Shown here in pieces: positions 46,380-55,525 of a DNA stretch of 64,000 bases; within the stretch, counting starts at the first letter, position 1, and each line of letters starts with the position of its first letter. Made by a program: the position numbers and the translations under genes. The stretch covers positions 1 through 64,000 of the forward strand of contig JAWXCB010000002.1 of assembly GCA_034440455.1 (NCBI GenBank), given 5' to 3'. This DNA is from JAWXCB01 sp034440455 (GTDB taxonomy: Bacteria > Bacteroidota > Bacteroidia > Chitinophagales > CAIOSU01). A model generated the notes under the pieces. The model made no database searches and was not told where the DNA came from. It was given only the letters and a program-made list of their open reading frames with translations.

Positions 46380-49334
46380 ATGCGAAAATTTCCACTCTTC
46401 TTCGCACTGCTATGCGTGTCGCTGCTCGTGACGGGGCAGGACATTATCCAGCTTTCGATGGAGCGGATGCAGTACGTGAAGAAGCGCGACAAATGGGTGG
46501 ATTCCCTCTTTAACAAACTCACCGATGAGCAGCGTATCGCGCAGTTGTTTATGGTGGCGGCATACTCGAATCGTGATGATAAGCACAAGGAAGAAATCAA
46601 TACGCTGATTAGAGAATACGGCATTGGTGGTTTGATTTTTTTTCAGGGAACACCGACAAAACAAGCGCAACTCACCAACGAATATCAGGCATTATCCAAA
46701 GTACCGCTGCTCATTGCCATTGATGGCGAGTGGGGATTAGCGATGCGTTTGGATAGCACCATTGCTTATCCGCACCAGCTTGCGCTGGGCGCAATCCCGG
46801 ACACAAAACTGATTACCGAGATGGGTAAAGACATTGCGCGGCAATGCAAGCGAATCGGCATCCATATCAACTTTGCGCCCGATGCGGACGTGAATGTGAA
46901 CCCGAACAATCCTGTGATTAACGACCGATCGTTTGGAGAAGATAAACTGAACGTGTCGCTGAAATCACTTGCCTACATGGAAGGGATGCAGAGCGAAGGC
47001 GTGATGGCATGCGCAAAACATTTTCCCGGACATGGCGACACTGATTCTGATTCCCATCTCACGTTGCCAGTGATTAAACATGACAGGGCGCGATTGGATG
47101 CGGTGGAACTTTATCCGTTCAAAGTGCTCATCAACAATGGCGTGCAAAGCGTGATGGCTGCGCACATCCACGTGCCAAGTCTTGACAGCACTCCAAATCT
47201 TGCAGCCTCTCTGTCGCCAAAAATCACGACTGATTTATTGAAAAAAGAATTAGGATTTCAAGGCATTGTTTTTTCCGATGCGCTGAACATGAAAGGCGTG
47301 AGCGGCTTTTACAAACCGGGCGAAGTGGATTTGAAAGCATTTCAGGCAGGCAATGATGTACTGCTGTTTGCGGAAGATATTCCGCGCGCAGTGCAACTGT
47401 TTTCCGATGCCCTGAAGGATACCGTGATTGCAAAAGAAGATTTATACAAAAGCGTAAAGAAAATTCTCACTGCAAAATTTGAAGCAGGATTAAATAAGTA
47501 TCGTCCCATTGAGTTGAAAAACCTGACTGCCAATTTGAATCAACCCGCTTCGCTATGGTTGCGCCAGCGCTTGTTTGAAGAAGCGATGACATTAGTGAAA
47601 AATAAAGGCAACCTCATTCCCTTTCAAAAATTAGATTCACTCACGTTTGCTTCGGTTTCTGTTGGAGCAAAAGCGCAAACGCCCTTTCAGGATATGCTCG
47701 GCAACTACGCGCCCGTTGAGCATTTTCAAATCAGAAAAGATGCGCCAGCCGAAGAATTTGCACAACTGCAAAAAGTGCTGGCAACTTACAAAGTGGTAAT
47801 CGTTGGCGTACAGGATATGAGCAGGCAGGCGAGTAAAAATTTTGGTATCACAGAGGCTACGCGAAATTTTATGAACGCGCTTTCCCAAAAGTCAAAAGTA
47901 GCAACGGTGGTGTTTGGCAATCCTTACAGCCTGAAAAATTTCGAGACTGCAGATTGGCTCCTGATGGCGTATGAAGAACAAGCCGCAGCACAACAAGTAG
48001 CAGCGCAGATTTTATTTGGCGGCATTGCGGCAAAAGGGCAACTACCTGTCACCGCTTCTGCGCAATATGCAGCAGGCGTGGGTTTGTCAACTCCCGCACC
48101 TTCTCGATTGAAATATTCTTTCCCCGAAGATGCAGGCATCGCTTCAAAATATCTTAAAGCCATTGACAGCATCGTACTCGCCAGCATTGCCGACAAAGCC
48201 ATGCCCGGCTGCCAGGTGCTGGTGGCAAAAGACGGTCGCGTGATTTACAAAAAAGCATTCGGAAATTTCACCTATGACAAAGCAACTCCGGTGAAAACCA
48301 CCGACCTCTACGACATTGCCTCCATCACAAAAATTGCAGCTACCACGCTTTCGCTGATGCGCTTGTATGACGACAGGAAATTTCAGTTGAACAGAATGCT
48401 GTCGGATTATCTTCCGGGGCTTGACAGCAGCGAGTTGAAGAATCTTGTGATGAAAGACATCTTGCTGCATCAAGCGGGATTAAAAAGCTGGATTCCGTTT
48501 TATCAAAGCACACTCGTGGATTCGGTGTATAAAAAATATTACCTGAATGAAAAAAAAGACAGCTACGTGCTGGAAGTGGCGAAGAATTTTTACATGCGCT
48601 ATGATGCGGTGGACAGCCTCTACAAACAGATTTACAAATCAAAGCTCAACGCAAAAAAAGATTACCTCTACAGCGACCTCGGCTTTTATTTGTTTCGCCT
48701 TATCGTAGAAAAATTAACCGAAGAAAAATTCGAACAATTCACAGCGGAAACATTTTACAAGCCGCTCGGACTCACCACCATGACATTCAAGCCGCTCGAA
48801 AAATTCAGCGCTGACCGAATCGTGCCCACCGAAGAAGACAAAACTTTTCGCAAGCAACTGCTGCAAGGCTACGTGCATGACCCTGGCGCAGCGATGCTGG
48901 GCGGAGTGAGCGGACACGCTGGCTTGTTTTCTGATGCGAACGACCTCGCCATCCTGATGCAGATGCTGTTGAATCGCGGGGAATATGCGGGTGTGCGCTA
49001 TTTCACGCCCACTACCGTTTCACTGTTCACGCGGAAGCAGGAAGATAAAAACCGCAGGGGGCTGGGCTTCGACAAGCCAGAAATTGATTTATACAAGCCG
49101 CGCTCCACGGCAAACGATGCCTCTCCGCGCACGTTTGGGCATTCAGGCTTCACGGGCACCTGCGTGTGGGCTGACCCTGATTACAATTTGATTTATGTGT
49201 TCCTCTCAAACAGGGTCAATCCTTCTGCCGATAATCAAAAGCTGATTAAAAACAACGTGCGCACACAAATCCACCAGGCGATTTATGATGCAATGAAAAA
49301 AAGCGGGAATGGCGCGCTGACGCAGAATAATTAG
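46380..49334 (+). CDS. Fusion of GH3 beta-N-acetylhexosaminidase and serine beta-lactamase-like hydrolase
   Basis: This 984-residue protein has a signal peptide (MRKFPLFFALLCVSLLVTG). The GH3 part (about 40-370) is NagZ-like: KHFPGHGDTDSDSH (213-226) carries the His-Asp acid/base pair, and FSDALNMKG contains the Asp300 nucleophile. A GH3 C-terminal-like domain spans about 395-565. From about 590 comes a class C beta-lactamase/DD-peptidase fold with SxxK as SITK (648-651), YSD at 764-766 in the YxN position, and HSGFTGT near the end in place of KTG. It probably cuts GlcNAc-MurNAc bonds and hydrolyses peptides or esters in the periplasm, linked to peptidoglycan turnover. Confidence 0.88.
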   Translation: MRKFPLFFALLCVSLLVTGQDIIQLSMERMQYVKKRDKWVDSLFNKLTDEQRIAQLFMVAAYSNRDDKHKEEINTLIREYGIGGLIFFQGTPTKQAQLTNEYQALSKVPLLIAIDGEWGLAMRLDSTIAYPHQLALGAIPDTKLITEMGKDIARQCKRIGIHINFAPDADVNVNPNNPVINDRSFGEDKLNVSLKSLAYMEGMQSEGVMACAKHFPGHGDTDSDSHLTLPVIKHDRARLDAVELYPFKVLINNGVQSVMAAHIHVPSLDSTPNLAASLSPKITTDLLKKELGFQGIVFSDALNMKGVSGFYKPGEVDLKAFQAGNDVLLFAEDIPRAVQLFSDALKDTVIAKEDLYKSVKKILTAKFEAGLNKYRPIELKNLTANLNQPASLWLRQRLFEEAMTLVKNKGNLIPFQKLDSLTFASVSVGAKAQTPFQDMLGNYAPVEHFQIRKDAPAEEFAQLQKVLATYKVVIVGVQDMSRQASKNFGITEATRNFMNALSQKSKVATVVFGNPYSLKNFETADWLLMAYEEQAAAQQVAAQILFGGIAAKGQLPVTASAQYAAGVGLSTPAPSRLKYSFPEDAGIASKYLKAIDSIVLASIADKAMPGCQVLVAKDGRVIYKKAFGNFTYDKATPVKTTDLYDIASITKIAATTLSLMRLYDDRKFQLNRMLSDYLPGLDSSELKNLVMKDILLHQAGLKSWIPFYQSTLVDSVYKKYYLNEKKDSYVLEVAKNFYMRYDAVDSLYKQIYKSKLNAKKDYLYSDLGFYLFRLIVEKLTEEKFEQFTAETFYKPLGLTTMTFKPLEKFSADRIVPTEEDKTFRKQLLQGYVHDPGAAMLGGVSGHAGLFSDANDLAILMQMLLNRGEYAGVRYFTPTTVSLFTRKQEDKNRRGLGFDKPEIDLYKPRSTANDASPRTFGHSGFTGTCVWADPDYNLIYVFLSNRVNPSADNQKLIKNNVRTQIHQAIYDAMKKSGNGALTQNN

Positions 49335-49342
49335 ACTCCATA

Positions 49343-51028
49343 TTACATCTTCCCATGCCTGATGATCGAAATCAGCAACCGCAAAGCGAAGATGCTTGCA
49401 AGCGCAAACGTGCCGATGCCGATGATGGATACATTATGATAGAGTGGCGGGATGCCTGAATGAATGACGATTGCAGAACCTAATATCATTGCTGCAACCA
49501 CCACCGCAAAGGACACGCGGCTTCCGACAGCATCCATTTTGTTCATCACGGGCTCCAAACCCTGATGCTCAAACTGGATATGAATGGTGCCCTGCTTCAT
49601 TTTTTTAATTATTTCCCGCACATCGTTGGGCAGTTCCAGCATGAGTTCGCCCACCTCCTGCACGCTTCCATAAAAACGCCTGAACAATTCTTTCGGACTG
49701 TAGCGCTTCGCCATGATTTTGCGCGCGTAGGGCTGCACTTCTTCGGTAAGGTTATAGTCGGGGAAAATGCTCAACCCCACACCTTCGATGATGATAAGCG
49801 AGCGCATGAGCAGGTGGAAGTTGCTCGAAATTTTGATCTTGTAATCATACATCACCTTGCGCAAGCCCTCGATGATGTCGCTCATCTCCACCTCACTGAT
49901 GGAGGTGGTGGTGGCCGCTTCGAGAAAGTCGCGTATTTCCTGCTCAAACTCTTCACGCTTATGAATGACGGAGTCGCGCGACATCGCCTGCACGGTTTCG
50001 GCTAATTTTTTTGCATCACCCGTGTAGATGTAATACATCAAATCGCCCAGGATGTATTGGTCATCGGGCGTGAGCGAACCCATCATGCCGAAGTCAATGA
50101 AGCAGAGTCTGCCATCGGGCATGATGAAAAGATTTCCGGGGTGCGGGTCGGCATGAAAGAAACCATAGTCAAACACTTGCCTGAAATATAGGTCTAAACC
50201 GATTTTAGCTGCATCTTTTGGCGTTAATCCCGAAGTTTTGATTGCTTCAGTATCGGTGATTTTTTTGCCGTCAATAAATTCCTGACAAATCACTTTGGGC
50301 GTGGTGTATTCATCATACACACGGGGTACGTAGGTGCGCGTGTCGTCAGCGAAGTTGATGGCGAATCGCTTCATGCTGGTGGCTTCGGTCACGAAGTTCA
50401 TTTCACGCTTGATTGCTTTTTCAAACGTGTTTACCAACTCCACCGGCTGCATCACGGCTGATTCGGGAAAGTTGCGCTCAATGATTTTAGCGAGGTCGCG
50501 CATGATTTCAATATCTGCCGCAACGCTCCTGCGGATGCTCGGCTTTTGAATTTTCAGCACGGCATCTTCCCCCGTCTTCAATTTCACTTTATGCACCTGC
50601 GCAATGGAGGCAGAGGCGAGCGGTGTTTCTTCAACTGAGTCAAAAATTTCTGATAGCGGCTTTTTGTATTCGCGTTCCAGCTTGGGTTTTAATTCTTCAA
50701 ACGGAACGGAAGGCACTTTGTCCTGCAATTTTTCCAACTCCACAATTAATTCCTTCGGAAAAATATCAGGGCGGTTGCTGAGAATCTGTCCGAATTTGAT
50801 GAAGGTGGGTCCCAGTTCTTCGCACGTCAATCGTATCCGTTCATGGCGAGAATATTGCATCGCGGGAATACCCTCACGGTCGGGGAGGATGCTCCGCCAA
50901 TTCAACCCTTTGAAGCGCGTGTGCGCCACGATGTCTTCAAACCCGTATTTGACAAGTATCTTGATGATTTGGCGGTAGCGCTTGAAATACGGGGTTTTCT
51001 CTTCGTCCTCGTCCACTTCTTGCATCAT
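49343..51028 (-). CDS. ABC1/UbiB-family atypical kinase
   Basis: This 561-residue protein starts at the Met at 51028 (MMQEVDEDEEK); the frame is open to a TTG at 51067 with no better signal. It has the family's Ala-rich loop and Lys strand (ASIAQVHKVKLKTGEDAVLK), the catalytic HADPHPGNLFIMPDGR and metal-binding CFIDFGMMG. Two C-terminal transmembrane helices follow (VSFAVVVAAMILGSAIVIHS and IIGIGTFALASIFALRLLIS). UbiB proteins support quinone biosynthesis as ATPases at the inner membrane. No ubiquinone or menaquinone genes are nearby, so the symbol is left blank. It is divergent from bshA. Confidence 0.88.
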   Translation of the reverse strand: MMQEVDEDEEKTPYFKRYRQIIKILVKYGFEDIVAHTRFKGLNWRSILPDREGIPAMQYSRHERIRLTCEELGPTFIKFGQILSNRPDIFPKELIVELEKLQDKVPSVPFEELKPKLEREYKKPLSEIFDSVEETPLASASIAQVHKVKLKTGEDAVLKIQKPSIRRSVAADIEIMRDLAKIIERNFPESAVMQPVELVNTFEKAIKREMNFVTEATSMKRFAINFADDTRTYVPRVYDEYTTPKVICQEFIDGKKITDTEAIKTSGLTPKDAAKIGLDLYFRQVFDYGFFHADPHPGNLFIMPDGRLCFIDFGMMGSLTPDDQYILGDLMYYIYTGDAKKLAETVQAMSRDSVIHKREEFEQEIRDFLEAATTTSISEVEMSDIIEGLRKVMYDYKIKISSNFHLLMRSLIIIEGVGLSIFPDYNLTEEVQPYARKIMAKRYSPKELFRRFYGSVQEVGELMLELPNDVREIIKKMKQGTIHIQFEHQGLEPVMNKMDAVGSRVSFAVVVAAMILGSAIVIHSGIPPLYHNVSIIGIGTFALASIFALRLLISIIRHGKM

Positions 51029-51166
51029 GCTGTTGGAGTTAATTTTCCATAAAAGTAACAAGCCCAACGCAGGATAAAAATGATTTTTGTTACTGTAAGT
51101 TTTCAGTCCCGGAATTCTGCCCTAACTTGAGCAGAACTAATTTCTCTAAACAATGTTTTTTTGTCT

Positions 51167-52318
51167 ATGAAAATCGGAATCGTTTGTTATCCCACGTATG
51201 GCGGTAGCGGTGTTGTCGCTACGGAATTGGGACTTGGCTTGGCTGCTAAAGGGCATGAAATCCATTTTATCGCTTACCAGCAACCGGCAAGGCTCAATTC
51301 GTTTTATGAGAATGTCTATTTCCACGAAGTACGTATCGAAACATCTTACCCGCTGTTTGAATTTCCTCCTTATGAAACCGTGCTCACGAGCAAATTGGTG
51401 GATGTGGTTAAATATGAAAAACTCGATTTGCTGCATGTGCATTATGCAATTCCACACGCTTCCGCTGCCTACCTCGCAAAACAGATTTTAAAAGAGCAAG
51501 ACATTCACATTCCCGTCATCACCACGCTGCACGGAACGGATATTACGCTTGTTGGCAGAGATGCCACGTATGCGCCTGTGGTTACATTCTCCATCAACCA
51601 GTCAGATGGCATCACAGCTGTATCGCATGATTTGCGCGATGAAACGTATCAGCATTTTAAAATCACGAAAGAAATTGAAGTCATTCACAACTTCATTGAC
51701 TTCGCGCGGTTTCAAAAAACAAACAAGGAACATTTCAAGAAAGCAATTGCTCCGGGCGGAGAAAAAATTCTGATTCACGTTTCCAACTTCAGGCGCGTGA
51801 AGCGCGTGGAAGATACGGTGCTGCTATTTCAGAAGTTGCTTGATAAAATGCCCGCGAAACTTTTGTTGGTGGGCGATGGTCCCGACCGCAGTCGTATTGA
51901 GGAATTATGCCGTTCGTTGCATATCTGCGACAACGTGCGCTTTCTCGGCAAGCAAGACCCGGTGGAAGAACTGCTCGCAATTGCGGATTTATTCCTGATG
52001 CCTTCGGAAAGCGAAAGTTTTGGTCTGGCTGCGCTGGAAGCGATGGCGTGTCAGGTGCCGGTGATTTCATCGGATGCGGGCGGCATTCCCGAAATAAATA
52101 TTCACGGTAAAACAGGCTATCTCAGCAAGGTGGGCGATGTGGACGATATGGCAAAAAATGCGTTCGCCATTCTCAGCAACGAAGAGAAACTGAAACAATT
52201 CCGGCAGAATGCTTACGAGCAGGCAAAGCAATTTTCAATTGAAAAGATTTTGCCGAAATATGAAAACTATTACAAGCAGGTGGTTGCGGCTTCGAAAGAA
52301 GCGGTAGCTGGAGAGTAA
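51167..52318 (+). CDS. bshA: N-acetyl-alpha-D-glucosaminyl L-malate synthase
   Basis: This 383-residue GT4 glycosyltransferase carries out the first step of bacillithiol synthesis, joining GlcNAc from UDP-GlcNAc to L-malate. The N-terminus MKIGIVCYPTYGGSGVVATE is almost diagnostic, followed by DLLHVHYAIPHASAAYLAKQ and TTLHGTDITLVGRD. The sugar-nucleotide site includes LMPSESESFGLAALEAMACQ. The ATG at 51167 is preferred to an upstream TTG at 51161. The other bsh genes are not in the window, which is usual in Bacteroidota. Bacillithiol would keep the cytoplasm reduced, alongside the thioredoxin at 9261. Confidence 0.93.
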   Translation: MKIGIVCYPTYGGSGVVATELGLGLAAKGHEIHFIAYQQPARLNSFYENVYFHEVRIETSYPLFEFPPYETVLTSKLVDVVKYEKLDLLHVHYAIPHASAAYLAKQILKEQDIHIPVITTLHGTDITLVGRDATYAPVVTFSINQSDGITAVSHDLRDETYQHFKITKEIEVIHNFIDFARFQKTNKEHFKKAIAPGGEKILIHVSNFRRVKRVEDTVLLFQKLLDKMPAKLLLVGDGPDRSRIEELCRSLHICDNVRFLGKQDPVEELLAIADLFLMPSESESFGLAALEAMACQVPVISSDAGGIPEINIHGKTGYLSKVGDVDDMAKNAFAILSNEEKLKQFRQNAYEQAKQFSIEKILPKYENYYKQVVAASKEAVAGE

Positions 52319-52359
52319 CCTCACCCCCTCAGCCTAAAGCGGAAGAGAGTATTCCAACA

Positions 52360-52377
52360 GTAACACGTCAGTGTTAC
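52360..52377. terminator. Small hairpin after bshA
   Basis: GTAACAC-GTCA-GTGTTAC is a perfect 7-bp stem with a four-base loop, 42 bases after the bshA stop. There is no clean T-run behind it, so termination is plausible but weakly supported. Just before it, CCTCACCCCCTCAGCC at 52319 resembles a repeat module seen inside the PorP gene near 23380. Confidence 0.35.
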
Positions 52378-52425
52378 GTATTCTCGAAATCCTTTTCGAT
52401 ATTCGACCTTTGAAAAAACTATCGT

Positions 52426-53193
52426 ATGAACATCAAATCAAAATTCGACCTCAAAGGAAAAGTCGCCATCGTAACGGGCGCAAGTAAAGGCATCGGCAAA
52501 TCCATTGCGGAAGCGCTCGGGCAAAGCGGTGCGCGCGTGGTCGTTTCCAGCCGCAGGCAGGAAGCGATAGATGAAGTGGTGAATGAATTTAAAAAGCAGG
52601 GCATAGAAGCCTTTGCCATTGCTGCGCACATGGGCGAGATGAATGATGTAAAAAATCTTGTGAGCAAAACGAAAGACCATTTTGGCGGTATTGACATCAT
52701 CGTAAATAATGCGGCATCCAATCCTGTGTTTGGTTCCATATCCGAAACCGATGAATCAGCGTTTGATAAAATCATTGACGTGAATGTGAAGGGACCCTTT
52801 GTGCTTTGCCAGCAAGCATATAAAGAGATGTGCGCGCGAGGCGGTGGCGCAGTCGTTAACATCAGCAGCATCGAAGGGTTAACTCCCTCGCCCGGCTTGG
52901 GCATTTACAGCGTGAGCAAGGCTTCACTGCTTATGCTCACCAAGGCGCTGGCGCGTGAGTGGGGCAATGACGGCATCCGCGTGAATGCGATTTGCCCGGG
53001 ATTAATCAAAACAAAATTCAGCCGCGCGTTGTGGGATAGCGAGGATATTTTAAAACACTTCATGACGAAAACGCCCATTCAGCGTATTGGCGAGCCGGAA
53101 GATATTGCAGGACTTGCGCTGTTCCTTGCCTCGGATGCTGCTGCTTATTGCACAGGCGGAGTGTATGTGGCGGATGGGGGATATGTAATTTGA
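52426..53193 (+). CDS. SDR-family oxidoreductase
   Basis: This 255-residue classical short-chain dehydrogenase has the cofactor motif TGASKGIG near the N-terminus, VVVSSRRQEA (basic residues favouring NADPH), the VNNAASNPVFG strand, the catalytic Ser in VNISSIEGL and YSVSKAS with the Tyr-x-x-x-Lys pair. The C-terminus (YCTGGVYVADGGYVI) is the usual SDR end. The layout resembles the DHRS4-like carbonyl reductase group. The substrate is unknown. It stands alone between bshA and the flippase gene. Confidence 0.9.
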   Translation: MNIKSKFDLKGKVAIVTGASKGIGKSIAEALGQSGARVVVSSRRQEAIDEVVNEFKKQGIEAFAIAAHMGEMNDVKNLVSKTKDHFGGIDIIVNNAASNPVFGSISETDESAFDKIIDVNVKGPFVLCQQAYKEMCARGGGAVVNISSIEGLTPSPGLGIYSVSKASLLMLTKALAREWGNDGIRVNAICPGLIKTKFSRALWDSEDILKHFMTKTPIQRIGEPEDIAGLALFLASDAAAYCTGGVYVADGGYVI

Positions 53194-53281
53194 TTCAATA
53201 ATTCGGTGATGCGATGATGCGCGAAGTCTTCACGCTTCTTTGCGTACTTTGTGATGAAATAATTTCTTGCCTTCGCAGAGA

Positions 53282-54538
53282 ATGAAAAAATCTTTCTACT
53301 CCAATCTTTCATTTCTTCTTTTTGTCAATCTGCTGGTAAAACCGTTTTGGATTTTCGGCATTGACCGCACGGTGCAAAACACAGTAGGCGCTGAAACTTT
53401 TGGGATGTATTTTGCCCTGTTCAATTTTTCCATCTTGTTTCAAATTCTGCTCGACTTCGGCATCAATAATTTTAATAACCGTGCCGTAGCGCAAGATGAA
53501 GATTTTATCAAAAAGCATTTACCGGATATTCTCTCGTTAAAAATGCTGCTTTCGCTGGTGTATGCCTGCATGACGCTTTTGAGTGGTTTTCTCTTTGGTT
53601 ACGCTGAAAGTCAAATCCACCTATTGTTGCTGCTCACAGGAAATCAAATTCTGATTTCCTTATTGCTCTACCTACGTTCCAATATTTCGGGGATGCACCT
53701 TTTCAAAACAGACAGCATCCTTTCCGTGCTTGATAAACTGCTGATGATTGGCATTTGCAGTTGGCTGCTCTGGGGAATGAACAGTAAGCAATTTATCATC
53801 GAATGGTTCATCTATGCGCAAACGGCTTCACTGCTTGTTACGATTTTAGTTGCAGCGATAATTGTTGCCTTGAAACACGGCATGTTCTCGCTGCGTTGGG
53901 ATGTAAAGGGAATGAAAGAGATTGCGCTAAAAACATATCCGTATGCCTTGCTTGGCTTGCTGATGTCCGTTTATTATCGCGTGGATGGCGTGATGCTCGA
54001 GCGCATGTTGCCTGATGGCGCGCATGAAGCAGGGATTTATGCCGCATCGTTTCGTCTGCTTGATGCAGCGAATATGCTCGGATTTCTTTTCGCATCAATT
54101 CTGCTTCCGATGTTTGCTCGCATGATTGCTCAAAAAGAAAACGTGCAAAGCCTTGTCAACAACAGCTTTTCGCTGATCATGGCGGGAGCGACTACAATAG
54201 TGTGTGGATGTGTTTTCTTTCGCAATGAAATCATGCTATTACTTTATCCGCAGTCAACGCAATATTGGTCTGACATTTTCGGATTGCTGATGCCTTCGTT
54301 TCTGGGAGTTTGCACGGTGTACATTTACGGCACGCTGCTCACAGCAAATGGAAGCTTGAAAATCCTAAACACCATCGCGCTTGGGGGGATGTTGCTGAAT
54401 ATTGTATTGAATGTTTTTCTCATCCCCGAACACAAGGCATTGGGCGCAACAGTTGCAACATTGATTACGCAAACTCTTGTTGCGGTTGCGCACATCATCG
54501 CAGCGAAGAGAGTATTCAAACGGGGGACGTCATTCTGA
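53282..54538 (+). CDS. Polysaccharide flippase (Wzx/MOP superfamily)
   Basis: This 418-residue multi-pass protein (about 12 helices) starts at the ATG at 53282. N-terminal FLLFVNLLVKPFWIFGIDRT and FGINNFNNRAVAQDEDFIKK match the oligosaccharide flippase family, which moves lipid-linked repeat units across the inner membrane. The C-terminus (AKRVFKRGTSF) is odd: the last three or four codons and the TGA at 54536 are part of a dispersed palindromic repeat, so the original stop may have been elsewhere. The Wzz and O-antigen ligase genes follow, consistent with an exopolysaccharide or O-antigen pathway. No glycosyltransferases for the repeat unit are in the window. Confidence 0.86.
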   Translation: MKKSFYSNLSFLLFVNLLVKPFWIFGIDRTVQNTVGAETFGMYFALFNFSILFQILLDFGINNFNNRAVAQDEDFIKKHLPDILSLKMLLSLVYACMTLLSGFLFGYAESQIHLLLLLTGNQILISLLLYLRSNISGMHLFKTDSILSVLDKLLMIGICSWLLWGMNSKQFIIEWFIYAQTASLLVTILVAAIIVALKHGMFSLRWDVKGMKEIALKTYPYALLGLLMSVYYRVDGVMLERMLPDGAHEAGIYAASFRLLDAANMLGFLFASILLPMFARMIAQKENVQSLVNNSFSLIMAGATTIVCGCVFFRNEIMLLLYPQSTQYWSDIFGLLMPSFLGVCTVYIYGTLLTANGSLKILNTIALGGMLLNIVLNVFLIPEHKALGATVATLITQTLVAVAHIIAAKRVFKRGTSF

Positions 54539-54599
54539 GCGCAGCGAAGAATCTCTTTTGTTATTTAGGGCGAGATGCTTCGCTCTGCTCAGCATGACG
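54528..54599. repeat. Intact palindromic dispersed repeat overlapping a stop codon
   Basis: The 28-base arms at 54528-54555 (beginning CGTCATTCTGAGCGCAGCGA) and 54572-54599 pair at 24 of 28 positions with a 16-base loop. The TGA within ATTCTGAG is the stop of the flippase gene. Diverged relatives lie at 40315, 43992 and, more distantly, 37158. Confidence 0.82.
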
Positions 54600-54623
54600 A
54601 AAGAACTCATCCCGTTTATTTTC

Positions 54624-54631
54624 TACCTTTG
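54624..54631 (+). promoter_or_regulatory. Candidate -7 promoter element for the Wzz-like gene
   Basis: TACCTTTG is a full match to TAnnTTTG, 17 bases before the ATG at 54649, giving a very short leader. No TTG stands at -33. Confidence 0.4.
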
Positions 54632-54648
54632 CCCATCTCAAAAATCTT

Positions 54649-55521
54649 ATGGATAAGCAATTCAATCTGATTGTAGTTGTCGAAGCATTCCAAAAGCGTT
54701 TCAAACCGATTGCAATCATTAGTATTCTTGTGCTCATTGGGGCATACATCGTAACGCATCCGGGGTTGAAAATTCTTCCGCCCAAGTATGAATCGCATAC
54801 GGTGATGTTTCCCGCAAATCTCTCCATGTCTGACCGTCCTTATCTTTTTGAATCCAATTCAGCCGTGGATGTGCAGTTGGAACAGTTTGGCGACAAGCAC
54901 GATGTGGACAGGCTTGTTTCAATTACAATTTCGGGACAAGTGCTCGCGCATCTGGTGGACAAGTTCAATTTGATTGAGCATTATGAAATCAAAAAAGAGA
55001 AAGTAAAATATCCGATGACGGCTGCCATCAGTGAGTTGAAGGATAACTATCAGGCATATAAGAATGAATATGGTGGTGTTGAAATTTGGATTAAGGACAA
55101 GGATAAAGAAACTGCCGCAGCAATGGCAAATGAAGCGGTGGTGGTTGCTGACAGAATCAACCGCGACATGCTGCTTGAAGGAAGAACGCGCATGATGAAT
55201 ATTCTGGAAAAACATCTCAGCGCAAAACAAAAAGAAGCGGATGAGCTTGCCATGCAACTTGAGCAGGCATCAGATGCGCAGAAGAAAATGCTTGAGGTAA
55301 AACAAATCCTCTCGCTGGAACAATTGACGAAATATTCAAACATCCTCGACCAGTATCGTCTCACCACCGCGCAGGATATTTCCACAGTGCATATCATGGA
55401 GCAGGCTTACCCTGCTGAAAAGGAATCGTCAGGCAGATGGATGCTGATTCTCGGAGCATTCTTTGTAACGCTTTTCGCGCTCGTGCTGGGCGCAACTGTT
55501 GTTCACGTGATGAGCAAATAA
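54649..55521 (+). CDS. Wzz-type polysaccharide chain-length determinant
   Basis: This 290-residue protein has a helix near each end (AIISILVLIGAYIVTHPG and WMLILGAFFVTLFALVLGAT) and a long periplasmic middle rich in coiled coil (LEKHLSAKQKEADELAMQL), the Wzz topology. Such proteins set polysaccharide length by interacting with the polymerase. The cytoplasmic tail is only a few residues with no tyrosine-kinase domain, so it is the Wzz rather than the Wzc type. The O-antigen ligase/polymerase-like gene starts four bases after its stop, so the two are coupled. Confidence 0.82.
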   Translation: MDKQFNLIVVVEAFQKRFKPIAIISILVLIGAYIVTHPGLKILPPKYESHTVMFPANLSMSDRPYLFESNSAVDVQLEQFGDKHDVDRLVSITISGQVLAHLVDKFNLIEHYEIKKEKVKYPMTAAISELKDNYQAYKNEYGGVEIWIKDKDKETAAAMANEAVVVADRINRDMLLEGRTRMMNILEKHLSAKQKEADELAMQLEQASDAQKKMLEVKQILSLEQLTKYSNILDQYRLTTAQDISTVHIMEQAYPAEKESSGRWMLILGAFFVTLFALVLGATVVHVMSK

Positions 55522-55525
55522 ATCC

